Assembly: GCF_030814715.1 (NCBI RefSeq)
Contig: NZ_JAUSVO010000001.1
Location: 124,001 to 188,000, forward strand
Origin: Kaistia dalseonensis
Lineage (GTDB): Bacteria; Pseudomonadota; Alphaproteobacteria; Rhizobiales; Kaistiaceae
Length of the DNA: 64,000 nt
Direction: 5' to 3'
In this document: positions 8,144 to 17,181 of the stretch, piece after piece
Layout of the letters: every line of letters begins with the position of its first letter
Numbering within the stretch: the first letter of the stretch is position 1
Position numbers and translations under genes: made by a program
Notes under the pieces: model-generated
Told to the model about the DNA's origin: nothing
The model's input: the letters and a program-made list of their open reading frames with translations, nothing else
Databases searched by the model: none

Positions 8144-8198
8144 GCAACGGCATTGCGAAACCGTTGCGAAAACCAGCGGAACCATCAACTTCCGTTGG
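8144..8198. promoter_or_regulatory. inverted and direct repeats upstream of MFS gene
   Basis: Within the 308-bp gap 8022-8329, an inverted repeat GCAACGG (8144-8150) and CCGTTGC (8161-8167) flanks 10 bp. TTGCGAAA occurs twice (8153-8160 and 8164-8171), spaced 11 bp apart, one helical turn. A hairpin follows (CCAGCGGAA 8173-8181 with TTCCGTTGG 8190-8198, one G-U pair). This looks like a regulator-binding region for one or both divergent genes. No regulator gene is adjacent. Nothing else was seen in the gap. Confidence 0.3.
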
Positions 8199-8329
8199 CT
8201 TCGCATCAATTTTTCGCAGCTTTTATTTCCCATTCGGTCAAGGCATAGTGCGGGTCCTTCGCAAGACCCTCGGAATCGTGAGCCTGCGCGGCAACCCCTT
8301 CCTCGGTCGTCATCATTGGGACATTGGAC

Positions 8330-9574
8330 GTGAGTGAGAGCGCGCAAGCCTTCACCGAGAGCGAGCAGGCCCTGCGCCCCGCTCCGACGAACAGCATCGC
8401 CGAGCGGACTGCCTTTGGCATCCTGATCGCCATCAGCATGTCGCATCTGCTGAACGATCTGATGCAGTCGGTGATTTCGGCGATCTATCCGATCCTGAAG
8501 ATCGAGTTCAGTCTCGATTTCAGCCAGATCGGCATCATCCAGCTGGTGTTCCAGCTGACCGCATCGATCCTGCAGCCCATTGTCGGTCTCTATACCGACA
8601 AGCGGCCCTTGCCCTTTTCGCTGCCGATCGGGATGGGGTTCACGCTGGTCGGCCTGCTCCTGATGGCGTCGGCGTCGAGCTACGCGGTCCTGTTGGTCTC
8701 TGTCGCGTTGATTGGCATGGGCTCGTCGATCTTCCATCCCGAATCCTCGCGCGTCGCCCGCATGGCCTCGGGTGGTCGCCATGGCCTCGCGCAATCGTTG
8801 TTCCAGGTCGGCGGGAATTTCGGCTCGGCCATCGGACCGCTGCTCGCCGCCTTCATCGTGCTGCCGCGTGGGCAGGGGGCCGTTGCCTGGTTTGCGCTGG
8901 TGGCGCTCGCCGGCATGATCCTCCTGAGCCGCGTCGGCTTCTGGTACCGCGATCATCACCGGACCCATGGCGCGCGCAAGAAGGTCGTCAGCAACGTCAA
9001 GTCGCTACCACGCTCCGTCGTCACGCGGTCGATCCTGATCCTCGCCGCATTGATCTTCTCGAAGTTCTTCTACATGGCGGCGCTGACGAGCTACTACACC
9101 TTCTACCTGATCGATACATTTGGCGTTTCGGTCCAGAGCTCGCAAATCTACCTGTTCGTGTTCCTCGGGGCGGTCGCCGTCGGAACGATCGCGGGCGGGC
9201 CGATCGGCGATCGATTCGGGCGGAAGTTCGTGATCTGGTTCTCGATCCTCGGCGTGCTGCCGTTCACGCTGCTGTTGCCGCATGCGAACCTGTTCTGGAC
9301 GGTCGCGCTGTCGATCATCATCGGCCTGGTGCTGTCCTCGGCCTTCTCCGCCATCATCGTCTATGCGCAGGAATTGATCCCCGGCAAGGTCGGGCTGGTC
9401 TCCGGCCTGTTCTTCGGCTTCGCCTTCGGCATGGGCGGCATCGGCGCCGCCGCGCTCGGCGAACTGGCGGACCGGACCTCGATCACCTTCGTGTTCCAGC
9501 TCTGTGCCTTCCTGCCGCTGATCGGCCTCCTGACCGCCTTCCTGCCCAATGTCGGAGAACCGCACCGTCGCTGA
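8330..9574 (+). CDS. MFS transporter, fosmidomycin-resistance (Fsr) type
   Basis: This protein of about 414 aa has twelve predicted helices. The N-terminal signature HLLNDLMQSVISAIYPILK matches the Fsr family of proton-driven exporters, and an MFS motif-A-like loop GDRFGRKF lies between the central helices. Fsr proteins can confer fosmidomycin resistance when overexpressed, but the natural substrate is usually unknown. The start is uncertain: GTG at 8330 has a GGGA element 10 bp upstream, while TTG at 8324 adds two residues; no in-frame ATG lies near. It stands alone as a transcription unit, with the deacetylase gene following after 89 bp. Confidence 0.85.
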   Translation: MSESAQAFTESEQALRPAPTNSIAERTAFGILIAISMSHLLNDLMQSVISAIYPILKIEFSLDFSQIGIIQLVFQLTASILQPIVGLYTDKRPLPFSLPIGMGFTLVGLLLMASASSYAVLLVSVALIGMGSSIFHPESSRVARMASGGRHGLAQSLFQVGGNFGSAIGPLLAAFIVLPRGQGAVAWFALVALAGMILLSRVGFWYRDHHRTHGARKKVVSNVKSLPRSVVTRSILILAALIFSKFFYMAALTSYYTFYLIDTFGVSVQSSQIYLFVFLGAVAVGTIAGGPIGDRFGRKFVIWFSILGVLPFTLLLPHANLFWTVALSIIIGLVLSSAFSAIIVYAQELIPGKVGLVSGLFFGFAFGMGGIGAAALGELADRTSITFVFQLCAFLPLIGLLTAFLPNVGEPHRR

Positions 9575-9663
9575 GCGGCTGTCTGGCTCTCTGCGACAAG
9601 GAGGCACGCCGATCGCGGGCGTTTGCCTTGTTCTTGCCGCGTTCGGGTCGTCGAGCATGGTGC

Positions 9664-10653
9664 ATGAAACGCTCCCTGCTCGCCCTTTTCGCCCTTCTTC
9701 TCGTCCCGGCTTCCGCCTATGCCGATCCGCCGGCAGCATGCTGGCCGGCGGCGAGCCTTGCCGGCTCGGCTGCGGAGAAGGCGTCGCGCCGCGCGGGCCC
9801 AGCCGACGCCGTCGCCATGCCGGTTCCGCTCGCTCTGCCCGTCGCGGCGGCCGGAGCCGGCCCTGCCGGCGTCGTTCGCCGGGTGAACCTGCCCAAGGGC
9901 GAGAAACTGGTCGCCCTGACATTCGATCTCTGCGAGGCCGGGCGCGAAGTCGCCGGCTATGATGGCGGCGTCGTCGATACGCTTCGCGCGCAGCAGACAC
10001 CGGCCACCTTCTTCATGGGCGGGCGCTGGGCCCAGAGCCATGCCGATCGCGCCATGCAGCTTCTTGTCGATCCGCTCTTCGAGGTCGGCGACCACACCTA
10101 TGACCACGCCAATCTCGACCACGCCGATGCGGCGAAGGTCGCTGATGAAATCGGCAAGACCGAAGCGGTCCTGAATGCGATGCGCGAGCGGGCGACGCAG
10201 ATGTGCCCTGCGGCCACGGCTCCGGCCCCGTCCAGGCTGTTCCGCTTTCCCTATGGCTCATGCTCGCCGGAAAGCCTCGCGGCCGTCTCCGCCCTCGGCC
10301 AGACCCCGATCCAGTGGGATGTCGTATCGGGCGACCCGTCGGGCATCGCAGCCGCGCCGATGGCCAAGGCCGTCCTCGCCGAGGTCAAGCCGGGCTCGAT
10401 CATCGTCATGCACGCCAATGGCCGCGGCAAGCACACGGCCGAGGCACTTCAAACCATCATTCCGAAGCTGAAGGCTGCCGGCTACCGATTCGTCACCGTC
10501 AGCGATCTGATCGCGGCCGGAAAACCCCAGACCGCGGCGGCCTGCTACATCGAGCATCCCGGCGATACGGCGCGCTATGATGCCGCCGCGAAGAAGGCGA
10601 AGACAAAGGGGGCCGACATTGTGCCGGCTCCCGTTTCGCAGGGTGTCTACTAG
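9664..10653 (+). CDS. secreted polysaccharide deacetylase (NodB fold, CE4)
   Basis: This 329-aa protein has a signal peptide (MKRSLLALFALLL to YA, residues 1-20), a low-complexity Ala/Pro linker (about 30-70) and a NodB homology domain. Motif 1 reads TFDLC (86-90), with the catalytic Asp 88 but Leu where most CE4 enzymes have a metal-binding Asp. Motif 2, HTYDH (144-148), keeps both metal-ligand histidines. Motif 3 is RFPYG (194-198). A distinct Rhizobiales subfamily carries this TFDLCE variant, so it may be active. The likely substrate is peptidoglycan or an N-acetylated exopolysaccharide. Upstream in-frame codons before 9664 do not encode a plausible signal peptide. Confidence 0.87.
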   Translation: MKRSLLALFALLLVPASAYADPPAACWPAASLAGSAAEKASRRAGPADAVAMPVPLALPVAAAGAGPAGVVRRVNLPKGEKLVALTFDLCEAGREVAGYDGGVVDTLRAQQTPATFFMGGRWAQSHADRAMQLLVDPLFEVGDHTYDHANLDHADAAKVADEIGKTEAVLNAMRERATQMCPAATAPAPSRLFRFPYGSCSPESLAAVSALGQTPIQWDVVSGDPSGIAAAPMAKAVLAEVKPGSIIVMHANGRGKHTAEALQTIIPKLKAAGYRFVTVSDLIAAGKPQTAAACYIEHPGDTARYDAAAKKAKTKGADIVPAPVSQGVY

Positions 10654-10656
10654 AAG

Positions 10657-10938
10657 TCAGTCCTGCTGGCCGCTGCCGTCGAACTGGCCGGTGTCCTCCT
10701 GGAAGCCGACAGTGTGGCTCGGGCTCACGGTCACGATGACATGCTCGCCGGGATTGACGCCGTTCAGCAGCACCGGATTGGAGATCGTGTAGCTGTGTCC
10801 GTCATCCAACTGGATGGCGCCCGTCTGCGCGTTCATGCCCATGATGCGGCCCGCGTCGGTCTGGTATTCGTCCGCGAAAGCGGCGGCTCCGCTCAGCAGG
10901 AATGCGGCAGCGGGAACGAGAATCGCAATCGTCTTCAT
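10657..10938 (-). CDS. DUF1344 family small exported protein
   Basis: This 93-aa protein has a Sec signal peptide (MKTIAILVPAAAF to AFA, about residues 1-22) and a DUF1344 domain (DAGRIMGMNAQTGAIQLDDG followed by SYTISNPVLL), a short beta-barrel-like fold common in Rhizobiales with no known function. The last residues are polar (DGSGQQD). It is convergent with the deacetylase gene, leaving only 3 bp between the stop codons. A GGAGAGAA sequence precedes the ATG at 10938. It is probably an independent gene whose promoter lies in 10939-11216, which it shares with the fabD side. Confidence 0.8.
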   Translation of the reverse strand: MKTIAILVPAAAFLLSGAAAFADEYQTDAGRIMGMNAQTGAIQLDDGHSYTISNPVLLNGVNPGEHVIVTVSPSHTVGFQEDTGQFDGSGQQD

Positions 10939-11216
10939 CTGTTCTCTCCTTCAAAGTGCCCCTCAATGCCCATTGGGTGAGGACACATCTTGGACATGGA
11001 GCGGTCGCGATTGCTGGCAATGGCGGTCAGGATTGATGAACGGAATTTAATAAGGCGGCCATGTTTTATTCATGCTTTGAGCGAGGGTGGATCGTGTGAA
11101 GGCCAAGGGGCATCGGCACGAAATCCAGCCTGAGGCTTGACTTCGAGACGCCGAGAGGCGATTAGCCGCCGCCGAACAGCCGGCATTTTTTCGCGCGGGA
11201 GCAAAGGCGTACCGAG

Positions 11217-12158
11217 ATGACAATCGCTCTCACTTTCCCTGGACAGGGCAGCCAGGCCGTCGGCATGGGCAAGGCTCTGGCGGATGCCTATCCGGAAGCG
11301 CGCGCGGTGTTCGCCGAAGTCGACGACGCGCTCGGAGAGAGCCTTTCCGCGATCATCTGGGATGGTCCGATCGAAACGCTGACGCTGACCCGCAATGCGC
11401 AGCCGGCCCTGATGGCGGTGAGCCTCGCCGTCATTCGCGTGCTTGAGTCGCAGGGTGTCTCCGTCGGTAAGACCGCATCCTTCGTCGCCGGGCATTCGCT
11501 CGGCGAATATTCCGCGCTGGCGGCGGCGGGCAGTCTTTCCCTTTCCGATACAGCGCGCCTGCTGCGCATTCGCGGCGAGGCGATGCAGGCGGCCGTTCCG
11601 GTCGGCGAGGGCGCCATGGCGGCATTGCTCGGCCTTGATTTCGACGCCGCCCGCTCGGTCGCCGAGCAGGCGGCCGAGGGCGATGTCTGCGAAGCGGCCA
11701 ATGATAATGGCCCCGGCCAGGTCGTCATTTCCGGTTCGAAGGCGGCGGTCGAGCGTGCGCTGGAGATCGCCAAGGCGGCCGGCGCCAAGCGCGCCCTGCT
11801 GCTGCCGGTCAGTGCTCCGTTCCATTGCCGGCTCATGCAGCCGGCCGCCGACGTGATGGCCGAGGCGCTCGCCAGTGTTTCGATCGCGGCGCCCGTCGTG
11901 CCGCTCGTCGCCAATGTCCTGGCCGCGCCGATATCCGATCCGGCCGAAATTCGCAGCCGCCTCGTCGAGCAGGTGACCGGAATGGTGCGCTGGCGCGAAT
12001 CGGTGGGCTGGCTCGCCGCTAATGGCGTTGATCTCCTGGTCGAGGTCGGCGCCGGCAAGGTTCTGTCGGGCCTTGCCAAGCGTATTGCACCCGAGGCGCA
12101 GACGCTCTCCGTGGGAACGCCGGATGATCTGGCGGCCGCGGTCGAGCGGCTCCCCTGA
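11217..12158 (+). CDS. fabD: malonyl-CoA:ACP transacylase
   Basis: This 313-aa enzyme transfers malonyl from CoA to acyl carrier protein to start each round of type II fatty acid elongation. The N-terminus has FPGQGSQAVGMG, the catalytic nucleophile is Ser 94 in GHSLGEYS, and the active-site His lies in VSAPFHCRLM; an Arg in RIRGEAMQ binds malonate. Length and order are normal for FabD. It heads the run fabD-fabG-acpP-fabF, with 24 bp to fabG. In several rhizobial genomes fabD lies directly beside rpsF; here more than 10 kb separates them. The 278-bp upstream gap (10939-11216) should hold the promoter, but I could not fix it. Confidence 0.97.
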   Translation: MTIALTFPGQGSQAVGMGKALADAYPEARAVFAEVDDALGESLSAIIWDGPIETLTLTRNAQPALMAVSLAVIRVLESQGVSVGKTASFVAGHSLGEYSALAAAGSLSLSDTARLLRIRGEAMQAAVPVGEGAMAALLGLDFDAARSVAEQAAEGDVCEAANDNGPGQVVISGSKAAVERALEIAKAAGAKRALLLPVSAPFHCRLMQPAADVMAEALASVSIAAPVVPLVANVLAAPISDPAEIRSRLVEQVTGMVRWRESVGWLAANGVDLLVEVGAGKVLSGLAKRIAPEAQTLSVGTPDDLAAAVERLP

Positions 12159-12182
12159 TTGAAGGTAGCGGAAGGAAGCGAC

Positions 12183-12920
12183 ATGTTCGATCTGACCGGC
12201 AAGCGCGCGCTTGTCACAGGCGCCAGCGGCGGCATCGGCCGGGCGATCGCCCAGGCCTTTCACGCGCAGGGCGCGACGGTTGCGCTGAGCGGCACGCGTC
12301 GCGAAGCGCTCGAGGCACTGGCGACGGAACTGGGCACGCGGGCCTATGTCCTGCCGTGCAATCTCTCTGTCGCGGAAGAGGTCGAGAAGCTCGTCCCCCG
12401 CGCCGAGGAAGATCTCGGCGGTCTCGATATTCTGGTCAACAATGCCGGCATCACGCGCGACATGCTCTTTGCCCGTCTCTCCGACGAGGCGTGGCAGGAA
12501 GTGCTCGACGTCAACCTGACCGCTGCCTTCCGCCTGACGCGGGCCGCGCTGCGCGGCATGATGCGCCAGCGTTCGGGCCGCATCATCTCGATCACCTCGA
12601 TCGTGGCCGTCACGGGCAATGCCGGCCAGGGCAACTACACAGCGTCCAAGGCGGCGCTGATCGCGATGTCGAAGTCGTTGGCCCAAGAGGTCGCGAGCCG
12701 CAACATCACGGTCAACTGCGTCGCCCCCGGTTTCATCGAAACCGCGATGACGGATGCGTTGAACGAGAAGATTCGCGCTTCCCTGCTCGAACGGGTCCCC
12801 GCGAAGCGGCTCGGCACGGGCGAGGACATCGCCGCCGCCGCGGTCTATCTCGCCTCGAACGAGGCGGGATATGTCACGGGCCAGACGCTTCACGTCAATG
12901 GCGGTATGGCCATGATCTAA
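12183..12920 (+). CDS. fabG: 3-oxoacyl-ACP reductase
   Basis: This 245-aa NADPH-dependent short-chain dehydrogenase carries out the first reduction in fatty acid elongation. It has the cofactor motif TGASGGIG (residues 12-19), the structural NNAG motif, Ser in the ISITSIV strand, and the catalytic Tyr 152 and Lys 156 in NYTASK. The C-terminus GQTLHVNGGMAMI is typical of FabG. The start at 12183 follows a strong GGAAGGA ribosome-binding site; an upstream TTG at 12159 is unlikely. The family also contains acetoacetyl-CoA reductases, but the neighbours fix the role. Confidence 0.97.
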   Translation: MFDLTGKRALVTGASGGIGRAIAQAFHAQGATVALSGTRREALEALATELGTRAYVLPCNLSVAEEVEKLVPRAEEDLGGLDILVNNAGITRDMLFARLSDEAWQEVLDVNLTAAFRLTRAALRGMMRQRSGRIISITSIVAVTGNAGQGNYTASKAALIAMSKSLAQEVASRNITVNCVAPGFIETAMTDALNEKIRASLLERVPAKRLGTGEDIAAAAVYLASNEAGYVTGQTLHVNGGMAMI

Positions 12921-13187
12921 AAGGAGAATTCCACGGCCGATCCGGCAGCGCATCGCGCCTCCGGAGCCGGTCGTGGCCGCTGGTCAAGGTCCATAAACTA
13001 TGTTAGGACCGCGCCACATCGACGCCTTGCCTCGCTGTTTTCAGATGTCGAGGACGAGGTGGATTGACGATCGTGGAAGACTAGTGACGATATCGCGGTC
13101 CGCGTTTGGAGATATCCGATGCGACCGGGTTCCGGCGTGCGAAAACTTCGCCGCAGCAAGTGACACAAAACAGTCGAGGTTTGAGAA

Positions 13188-13424
13188 ATGAGCGATATCG
13201 CTGACCGGGTTAAGAAGATCGTGATCGAGCACCTGGGCGTTGACGCCGACAAGGTGACCGAAGGCGCGAGCTTCATCGACGATCTTGGCGCGGACAGCCT
13301 CGACACGGTCGAGCTGGTCATGGCCTTCGAGGAAGAATTTGGCGTCGAGATTCCCGATGACGCCGCCGAGACCATCCTGACCGTCGGCGACGCCGTCAGC
13401 TTCCTGGAAAAGAACGCCGGCTGA
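13188..13424 (+). CDS. acpP: acyl carrier protein
   Basis: This 78-aa acidic helical protein carries growing acyl chains on a phosphopantetheine attached to Ser 37 in GADSLDTVE. All four helices are present, and length and sequence are near-identical to the alphaproteobacterial consensus. A 267-bp gap separates it from fabG, so it probably has its own strong promoter; a TTGACG box is present at 13064-13069 but no convincing -10 element was found. A hairpin follows the gene before fabF. Confidence 0.98.
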   Translation: MSDIADRVKKIVIEHLGVDADKVTEGASFIDDLGADSLDTVELVMAFEEEFGVEIPDDAAETILTVGDAVSFLEKNAG

Positions 13425-13464
13425 TCTGGCTGACGATTTCTGATCCAGCTTAATGAAAAAATGA

Positions 13465-13484
13465 CCGGACCCGTTCGGGTCCGG
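13465..13484 (+). terminator. intercistronic hairpin between acpP and fabF
   Basis: CCGGACCC (13465-13472) and GGGTCCGG (13477-13484) form a perfect 8-bp stem with a GTTC loop. No T run follows, so it probably attenuates transcription or protects the abundant acpP transcript from 3' decay while allowing some read-through into fabF 15 bp downstream. Confidence 0.55.
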
Positions 13485-13498
13485 ATCTGGGGAAGCGC

Positions 13499-14761
13499 AT
13501 GAGACGTGTCGTCGTCACCGGGATGGGTATGGTCTCGCCGCTGGGATGCGGTGTGGAGCCCAGCTGGGCCAATCTGATCGCTGGCAAGAGCGGCGCGTCG
13601 CGGGTCTCGAATTTCGAGGTCGACGACCTGCCGTGCCAGATCGCCTGCCAGATCCCGCGTGGCGAAAAGGCGGACGGGAAGTACAATCCCGACGACTGGA
13701 TGGAGCCGAAGGAACAGCGCAAGGTCGATGATTTCATCGTCTACGCGATGGCCGCGGCTGATCAGGCTGTCCATGATTCCGGCTGGCTGCCCACCGAGTA
13801 CGAAGACCAGATCAGGACCGGTGTCCTGATCGGCTCCGGTATCGGTGGTCTGCAGGGCATCGTCGAAGCCGGCTACATGCTGCGCGACAAGGGCCCGCGC
13901 CGGATAAGCCCCTTCTTCATCACGGGCCGTCTCATCAACCTCGCTTCCGGCCAGGTTTCGATTCGCTTCGGCTTCAAGGGGCCGAATCACTCCGTCGTCA
14001 CCGCCTGCTCGACCGGCGCGCACGCCATCGGCGATGCGGCGCGCCTGATTGCGCTCGACGATGCCGATGTGATGGTGGCCGGCGGCACGGAGAGCCCCGT
14101 TTCGCGGATTTCGCTCGCGGGCTTCGCCGCCTGCAAGGCGCTGTCCACGAGCTATAATGACACGCCCGAAAAGGCGTCGCGGCCCTATGACCGGGATCGC
14201 GACGGCTTCGTGATGGGCGAGGGCGCTGGCATCGTCGTGCTCGAGGAGCGCGAGCATGCGCTGGCTCGTGGCGCGAAGATCTATGGTGAAGTGATCGGCT
14301 ATGGCCTCTCGGGCGACGCCTATCACATCACCGCCCCGTCGCCCGAGGGCGATGGCGCCTATCGCGCGGTCCAGGCCGCCCTGAAGCGCGCCGGCATCGC
14401 CGCCGCCGACATCGACTATGTCAACGCGCATGGCACGTCGACCATGGCCGACACGATCGAACTCGCGGCGGTCGAGCGCGTGCTCGGCAATGCGGCGGGC
14501 GCGGTCTCCATGTCCTCGACCAAATCGGCCACCGGGCATTTGCTGGGTGCTGCCGGTGCCGTCGAGGCGATCTTCTCGCTGCTGGCGATTCGCGACAACA
14601 TCGTTCCGCCGACCATCAATCTCGACAATCCCTCCGTCGAGACCGCGATCGACCTGGTCCCCCATGTCGCGCGGCAGCGGAAAGTCGACGTTGCGCTGTC
14701 CAATTCCTTCGGTTTTGGCGGCACCAACGCGTCTCTCGTCTTCCGGCGGCATGTGGTTTGA
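13499..14761 (+). CDS. fabF: 3-oxoacyl-ACP synthase II
   Basis: This 420-aa condensing enzyme elongates acyl-ACP with malonyl-ACP. The Cys-His-His triad is complete: Cys 170 in TACSTGAH, His 311 in NAHGTSTMAD and His 347 in KSATGHLLGAAG. The C-terminal glycine-rich NSFGFGGTNAS is also conserved. The length is normal for FabF. It follows acpP as in most alphaproteobacteria and precedes mltG by about 100 bp. Confidence 0.97.
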   Translation: MRRVVVTGMGMVSPLGCGVEPSWANLIAGKSGASRVSNFEVDDLPCQIACQIPRGEKADGKYNPDDWMEPKEQRKVDDFIVYAMAAADQAVHDSGWLPTEYEDQIRTGVLIGSGIGGLQGIVEAGYMLRDKGPRRISPFFITGRLINLASGQVSIRFGFKGPNHSVVTACSTGAHAIGDAARLIALDDADVMVAGGTESPVSRISLAGFAACKALSTSYNDTPEKASRPYDRDRDGFVMGEGAGIVVLEEREHALARGAKIYGEVIGYGLSGDAYHITAPSPEGDGAYRAVQAALKRAGIAAADIDYVNAHGTSTMADTIELAAVERVLGNAAGAVSMSSTKSATGHLLGAAGAVEAIFSLLAIRDNIVPPTINLDNPSVETAIDLVPHVARQRKVDVALSNSFGFGGTNASLVFRRHVV

Positions 14762-14867
14762 GCCGCTACTGCCGGTCGCCTTCCCGCTTTCGCCATAATC
14801 CTCCATACAGTCGCCATGCCCCCTCGGGTTCTGAGCCGCGGGATGCTGGGTCCAGAAGTGGGATGTG

Positions 14868-16202
14868 ATGAACGAAACGAACCTCACGGGAGGCGAGGAC
14901 CAATCGGCCGGTGACGCGACCGAAAGTCGGCTGCCCGAGTTCAACAATCGCATCAATCCGCGCAGTCCCGGCGAGGCCCTGCGGCCCGAGCGCGTGCCGC
15001 CGCCACCGGCCCGGTCGAATCAGGCCCGCCATCCGATCGTCATCATCATGAATTTCGCGATGACGATCTTGGTCGTCAGCGTCCTGGGTTCGGCTGGCGT
15101 CTTCTTCTTCGGCAAGATGCGCTTCGAGGAGCGGAGCCATTTCGACCAGCCGCGCACGATCGTCGTCGATCGTGGCAGCGGGCTCGCCGACATCGCCGAG
15201 CAATTGCATGATCGCGGCCTGATCTCGTCCAAATGGATTTTCGTCGGTGGCGTGCGCGTATCGCGCCTGCAGAACGAATTGAAAGCCGGCGAATATCTGG
15301 TGCCCGCCCATGCCAGCATGCGCGACATCATGAACATGCTCGTGAGCGGCAAGGCGATCGTCTATTCGGTCACCATTCCGGAAGGGCTGACCAGCCAGCA
15401 GATCGTCGACCGCCTCAACGCCGATCCGATCCTGCTCGGCGAGATCACGGCCATACCCGAAGAAGGCAGCCTGCTGCCCGACACCTATCGCTATTCCCGC
15501 GGCGACACCCGGCAGAACATCATCGACCGCATGCTGCGCGAGCATGACCGCGTCATGACGTCAGTCTGGAACAGCCGCGACAAGGACCTGCCGATCCAGA
15601 CGCAGGAACAACTCGTGACGCTCGCCTCGATCGTCGAGAAGGAAACGGGCATTGCCGATGAGCGCAGCCGCGTCGCGGCCGTCTTCATCAACCGGCTCAA
15701 GCACAATATGCGCCTGCAATCCGATCCGACGGTGATCTATGGCGTCTATGGCGGCGCCGGCCTGCCGTCCGGCACGCCGATCACGCGCTCCGATCTCGAT
15801 GCCGAGAACGACTACAACACCTACAAGATCGCCGGTTTGCCCAAGGGGCCGATCGCCAATCCGGGCAAAGCCTCGCTCGCCGCCGCGGCCAATCCGTCAC
15901 GGACCAAGGATCTTTATTTCGTCGCCGACGGAACGGGTGGCCACGCCTTCTCGGAAAACTATGACGACCACCGCAAGAACGTCGCGCGCTATCGCGACGC
16001 GCTCGCCAAGCAGAAAGCGGCGGACGGCGCTGCGGCCGCTGCAGAGGCGGCCACGGACGCGCCGGGCGCCGGCCCTGGAGACGCCGCCAACGACGCCACC
16101 GACCCGCCTGCGGCCAATGCGACGTCGGCTGCCGACGGCACCGGCCCGCCGATCGAAGGCGAGCCGGCACCGGGCATGCCGACCCCCATTCCCAAGCCCT
16201 GA
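14868..16202 (+). CDS. mltG: endolytic murein transglycosylase
   Basis: This 444-aa inner-membrane protein cleaves nascent glycan strands to terminate peptidoglycan chains. It has a Pro/Arg-rich cytoplasmic N-terminus (1-58), one membrane helix (about 60-82), a LysM-like region, the YceG catalytic domain with catalytic Glu 257 in ASIVEKETG, and the NPGKASLAAAANPS signature. The C-terminal 60 residues are low-complexity Ala/Pro/Asp (an extension seen in rhizobial homologues). GTG at 14865 immediately precedes the chosen ATG. Between fabF and yicC is its usual place in Rhizobiales. Confidence 0.94.
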   Translation: MNETNLTGGEDQSAGDATESRLPEFNNRINPRSPGEALRPERVPPPPARSNQARHPIVIIMNFAMTILVVSVLGSAGVFFFGKMRFEERSHFDQPRTIVVDRGSGLADIAEQLHDRGLISSKWIFVGGVRVSRLQNELKAGEYLVPAHASMRDIMNMLVSGKAIVYSVTIPEGLTSQQIVDRLNADPILLGEITAIPEEGSLLPDTYRYSRGDTRQNIIDRMLREHDRVMTSVWNSRDKDLPIQTQEQLVTLASIVEKETGIADERSRVAAVFINRLKHNMRLQSDPTVIYGVYGGAGLPSGTPITRSDLDAENDYNTYKIAGLPKGPIANPGKASLAAAANPSRTKDLYFVADGTGGHAFSENYDDHRKNVARYRDALAKQKAADGAAAAAEAATDAPGAGPGDAANDATDPPAANATSAADGTGPPIEGEPAPGMPTPIPKP

Positions 16203-16285
16203 GCGGGGCGTCCTGTCCCTTGAGCGCGCCCGGCGGGCGGACTACTGTCGCCGCTCGATCACGAATGCTGGAGAGCGGTGCATCC

Positions 16286-17173
16286 ATGGCGCTGATGAGC
16301 ATGACCGGCTTCGCCCGGATCGCAGGCGCGGGTTTCGGCTATCGCTGGACCTGGGAGCTGCGCAGCGTCAACGGCAAGGGCCTCGACATCCGCCTGCGCC
16401 TGCCCGCAGGCTTCGACCAGCTCGACCAGGCGGTGCGTGAGCGCGCCGGCGCCATGCTGAGCCGGGGCAGCGTGCAGATCGGCCTCAGCCTGCAGCGCGA
16501 GGCGAGCGCGACGGCCCTGAGGGTCAATGAGGATCTGCTCGCCTCCATCCTCGATCTCGTTCGCCGCATCGAGGGCACCGTTCCGGCCGCGCCGCCGACG
16601 CTGGACGGCATTCTCGCGATCCGCGGTGTGCTGGAGACCGTCGAGGTCGAAGACGATCCGCAGACGGCCGCAGCGCTCGGCGAGCGGCTCATGGCCGATC
16701 TTGAAATCGCGCTCGGCGAGATGGTGGCGGCCCGCGCCCGCGAAGGCGCGGCGATCGGCGCGGTGCTGATGGCGCGCATGGACGAGATCGACCGTCTGCG
16801 TTCCGAGGCCGAGGCGGCGCCGGCGCGCAAGCCGGAGGCGATCCGCAGGCGCCTGGCCGAGCAGGTGGCGACGCTTCTCGACGCCTCCTCCAGCTTCGAT
16901 CCCGACCGGCTGCACCAGGAGGCGATCCTGCTCGCCACCAAGGCCGATATTCGCGAGGAACTGGACCGGCTGCAGACCCATGTCGCCGCCGCGCGCGTCC
17001 TGCTCTCCGAGGGCGGTGCAGTGGGGCGCAAGCTCGACTTCCTGGCCCAGGAATTCAACCGCGAAACCAATACGCTCTGCTCCAAGGCGAATGACCGCTC
17101 GCTGACGGCGATCGGCCTCGATATGAAGGCCGCAGTCGACCAGTTGCGCGAACAAGTCCAGAATCTCGAATAG
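16286..17173 (+). CDS. yicC: YicC/YloC-family endoribonuclease
   Basis: This 295-aa protein begins [12 protein letters not shown], the invariant YicC N-terminus, and ends with the conserved DUF1732 domain ([20 protein letters not shown] and [18 protein letters not shown] helix). YicC-family proteins are reported to be single-strand endoribonucleases acting in small RNA turnover. A GGAG element precedes the chosen start at 16286; ATG at 16295 is a second possibility. It lies 8 bp before gmk, a conserved pair in proteobacteria. Confidence 0.92.
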   Translation: MALMSMTGFARIAGAGFGYRWTWELRSVNGKGLDIRLRLPAGFDQLDQAVRERAGAMLSRGSVQIGLSLQREASATALRVNEDLLASILDLVRRIEGTVPAAPPTLDGILAIRGVLETVEVEDDPQTAAALGERLMADLEIALGEMVAARAREGAAIGAVLMARMDEIDRLRSEAEAAPARKPEAIRRRLAEQVATLLDASSSFDPDRLHQEAILLATKADIREELDRLQTHVAAARVLLSEGGAVGRKLDFLAQEFNRETNTLCSKANDRSLTAIGLDMKAAVDQLREQVQNLE

Positions 17174-17181
17174 GAAAGCCG

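Noticed and set aside
8330-9574. Fsr-type exporter as an antibiotic-resistance gene
   Set aside because: The family is common on chromosomes of environmental bacteria and similarity does not establish resistance; no mobile context is seen.
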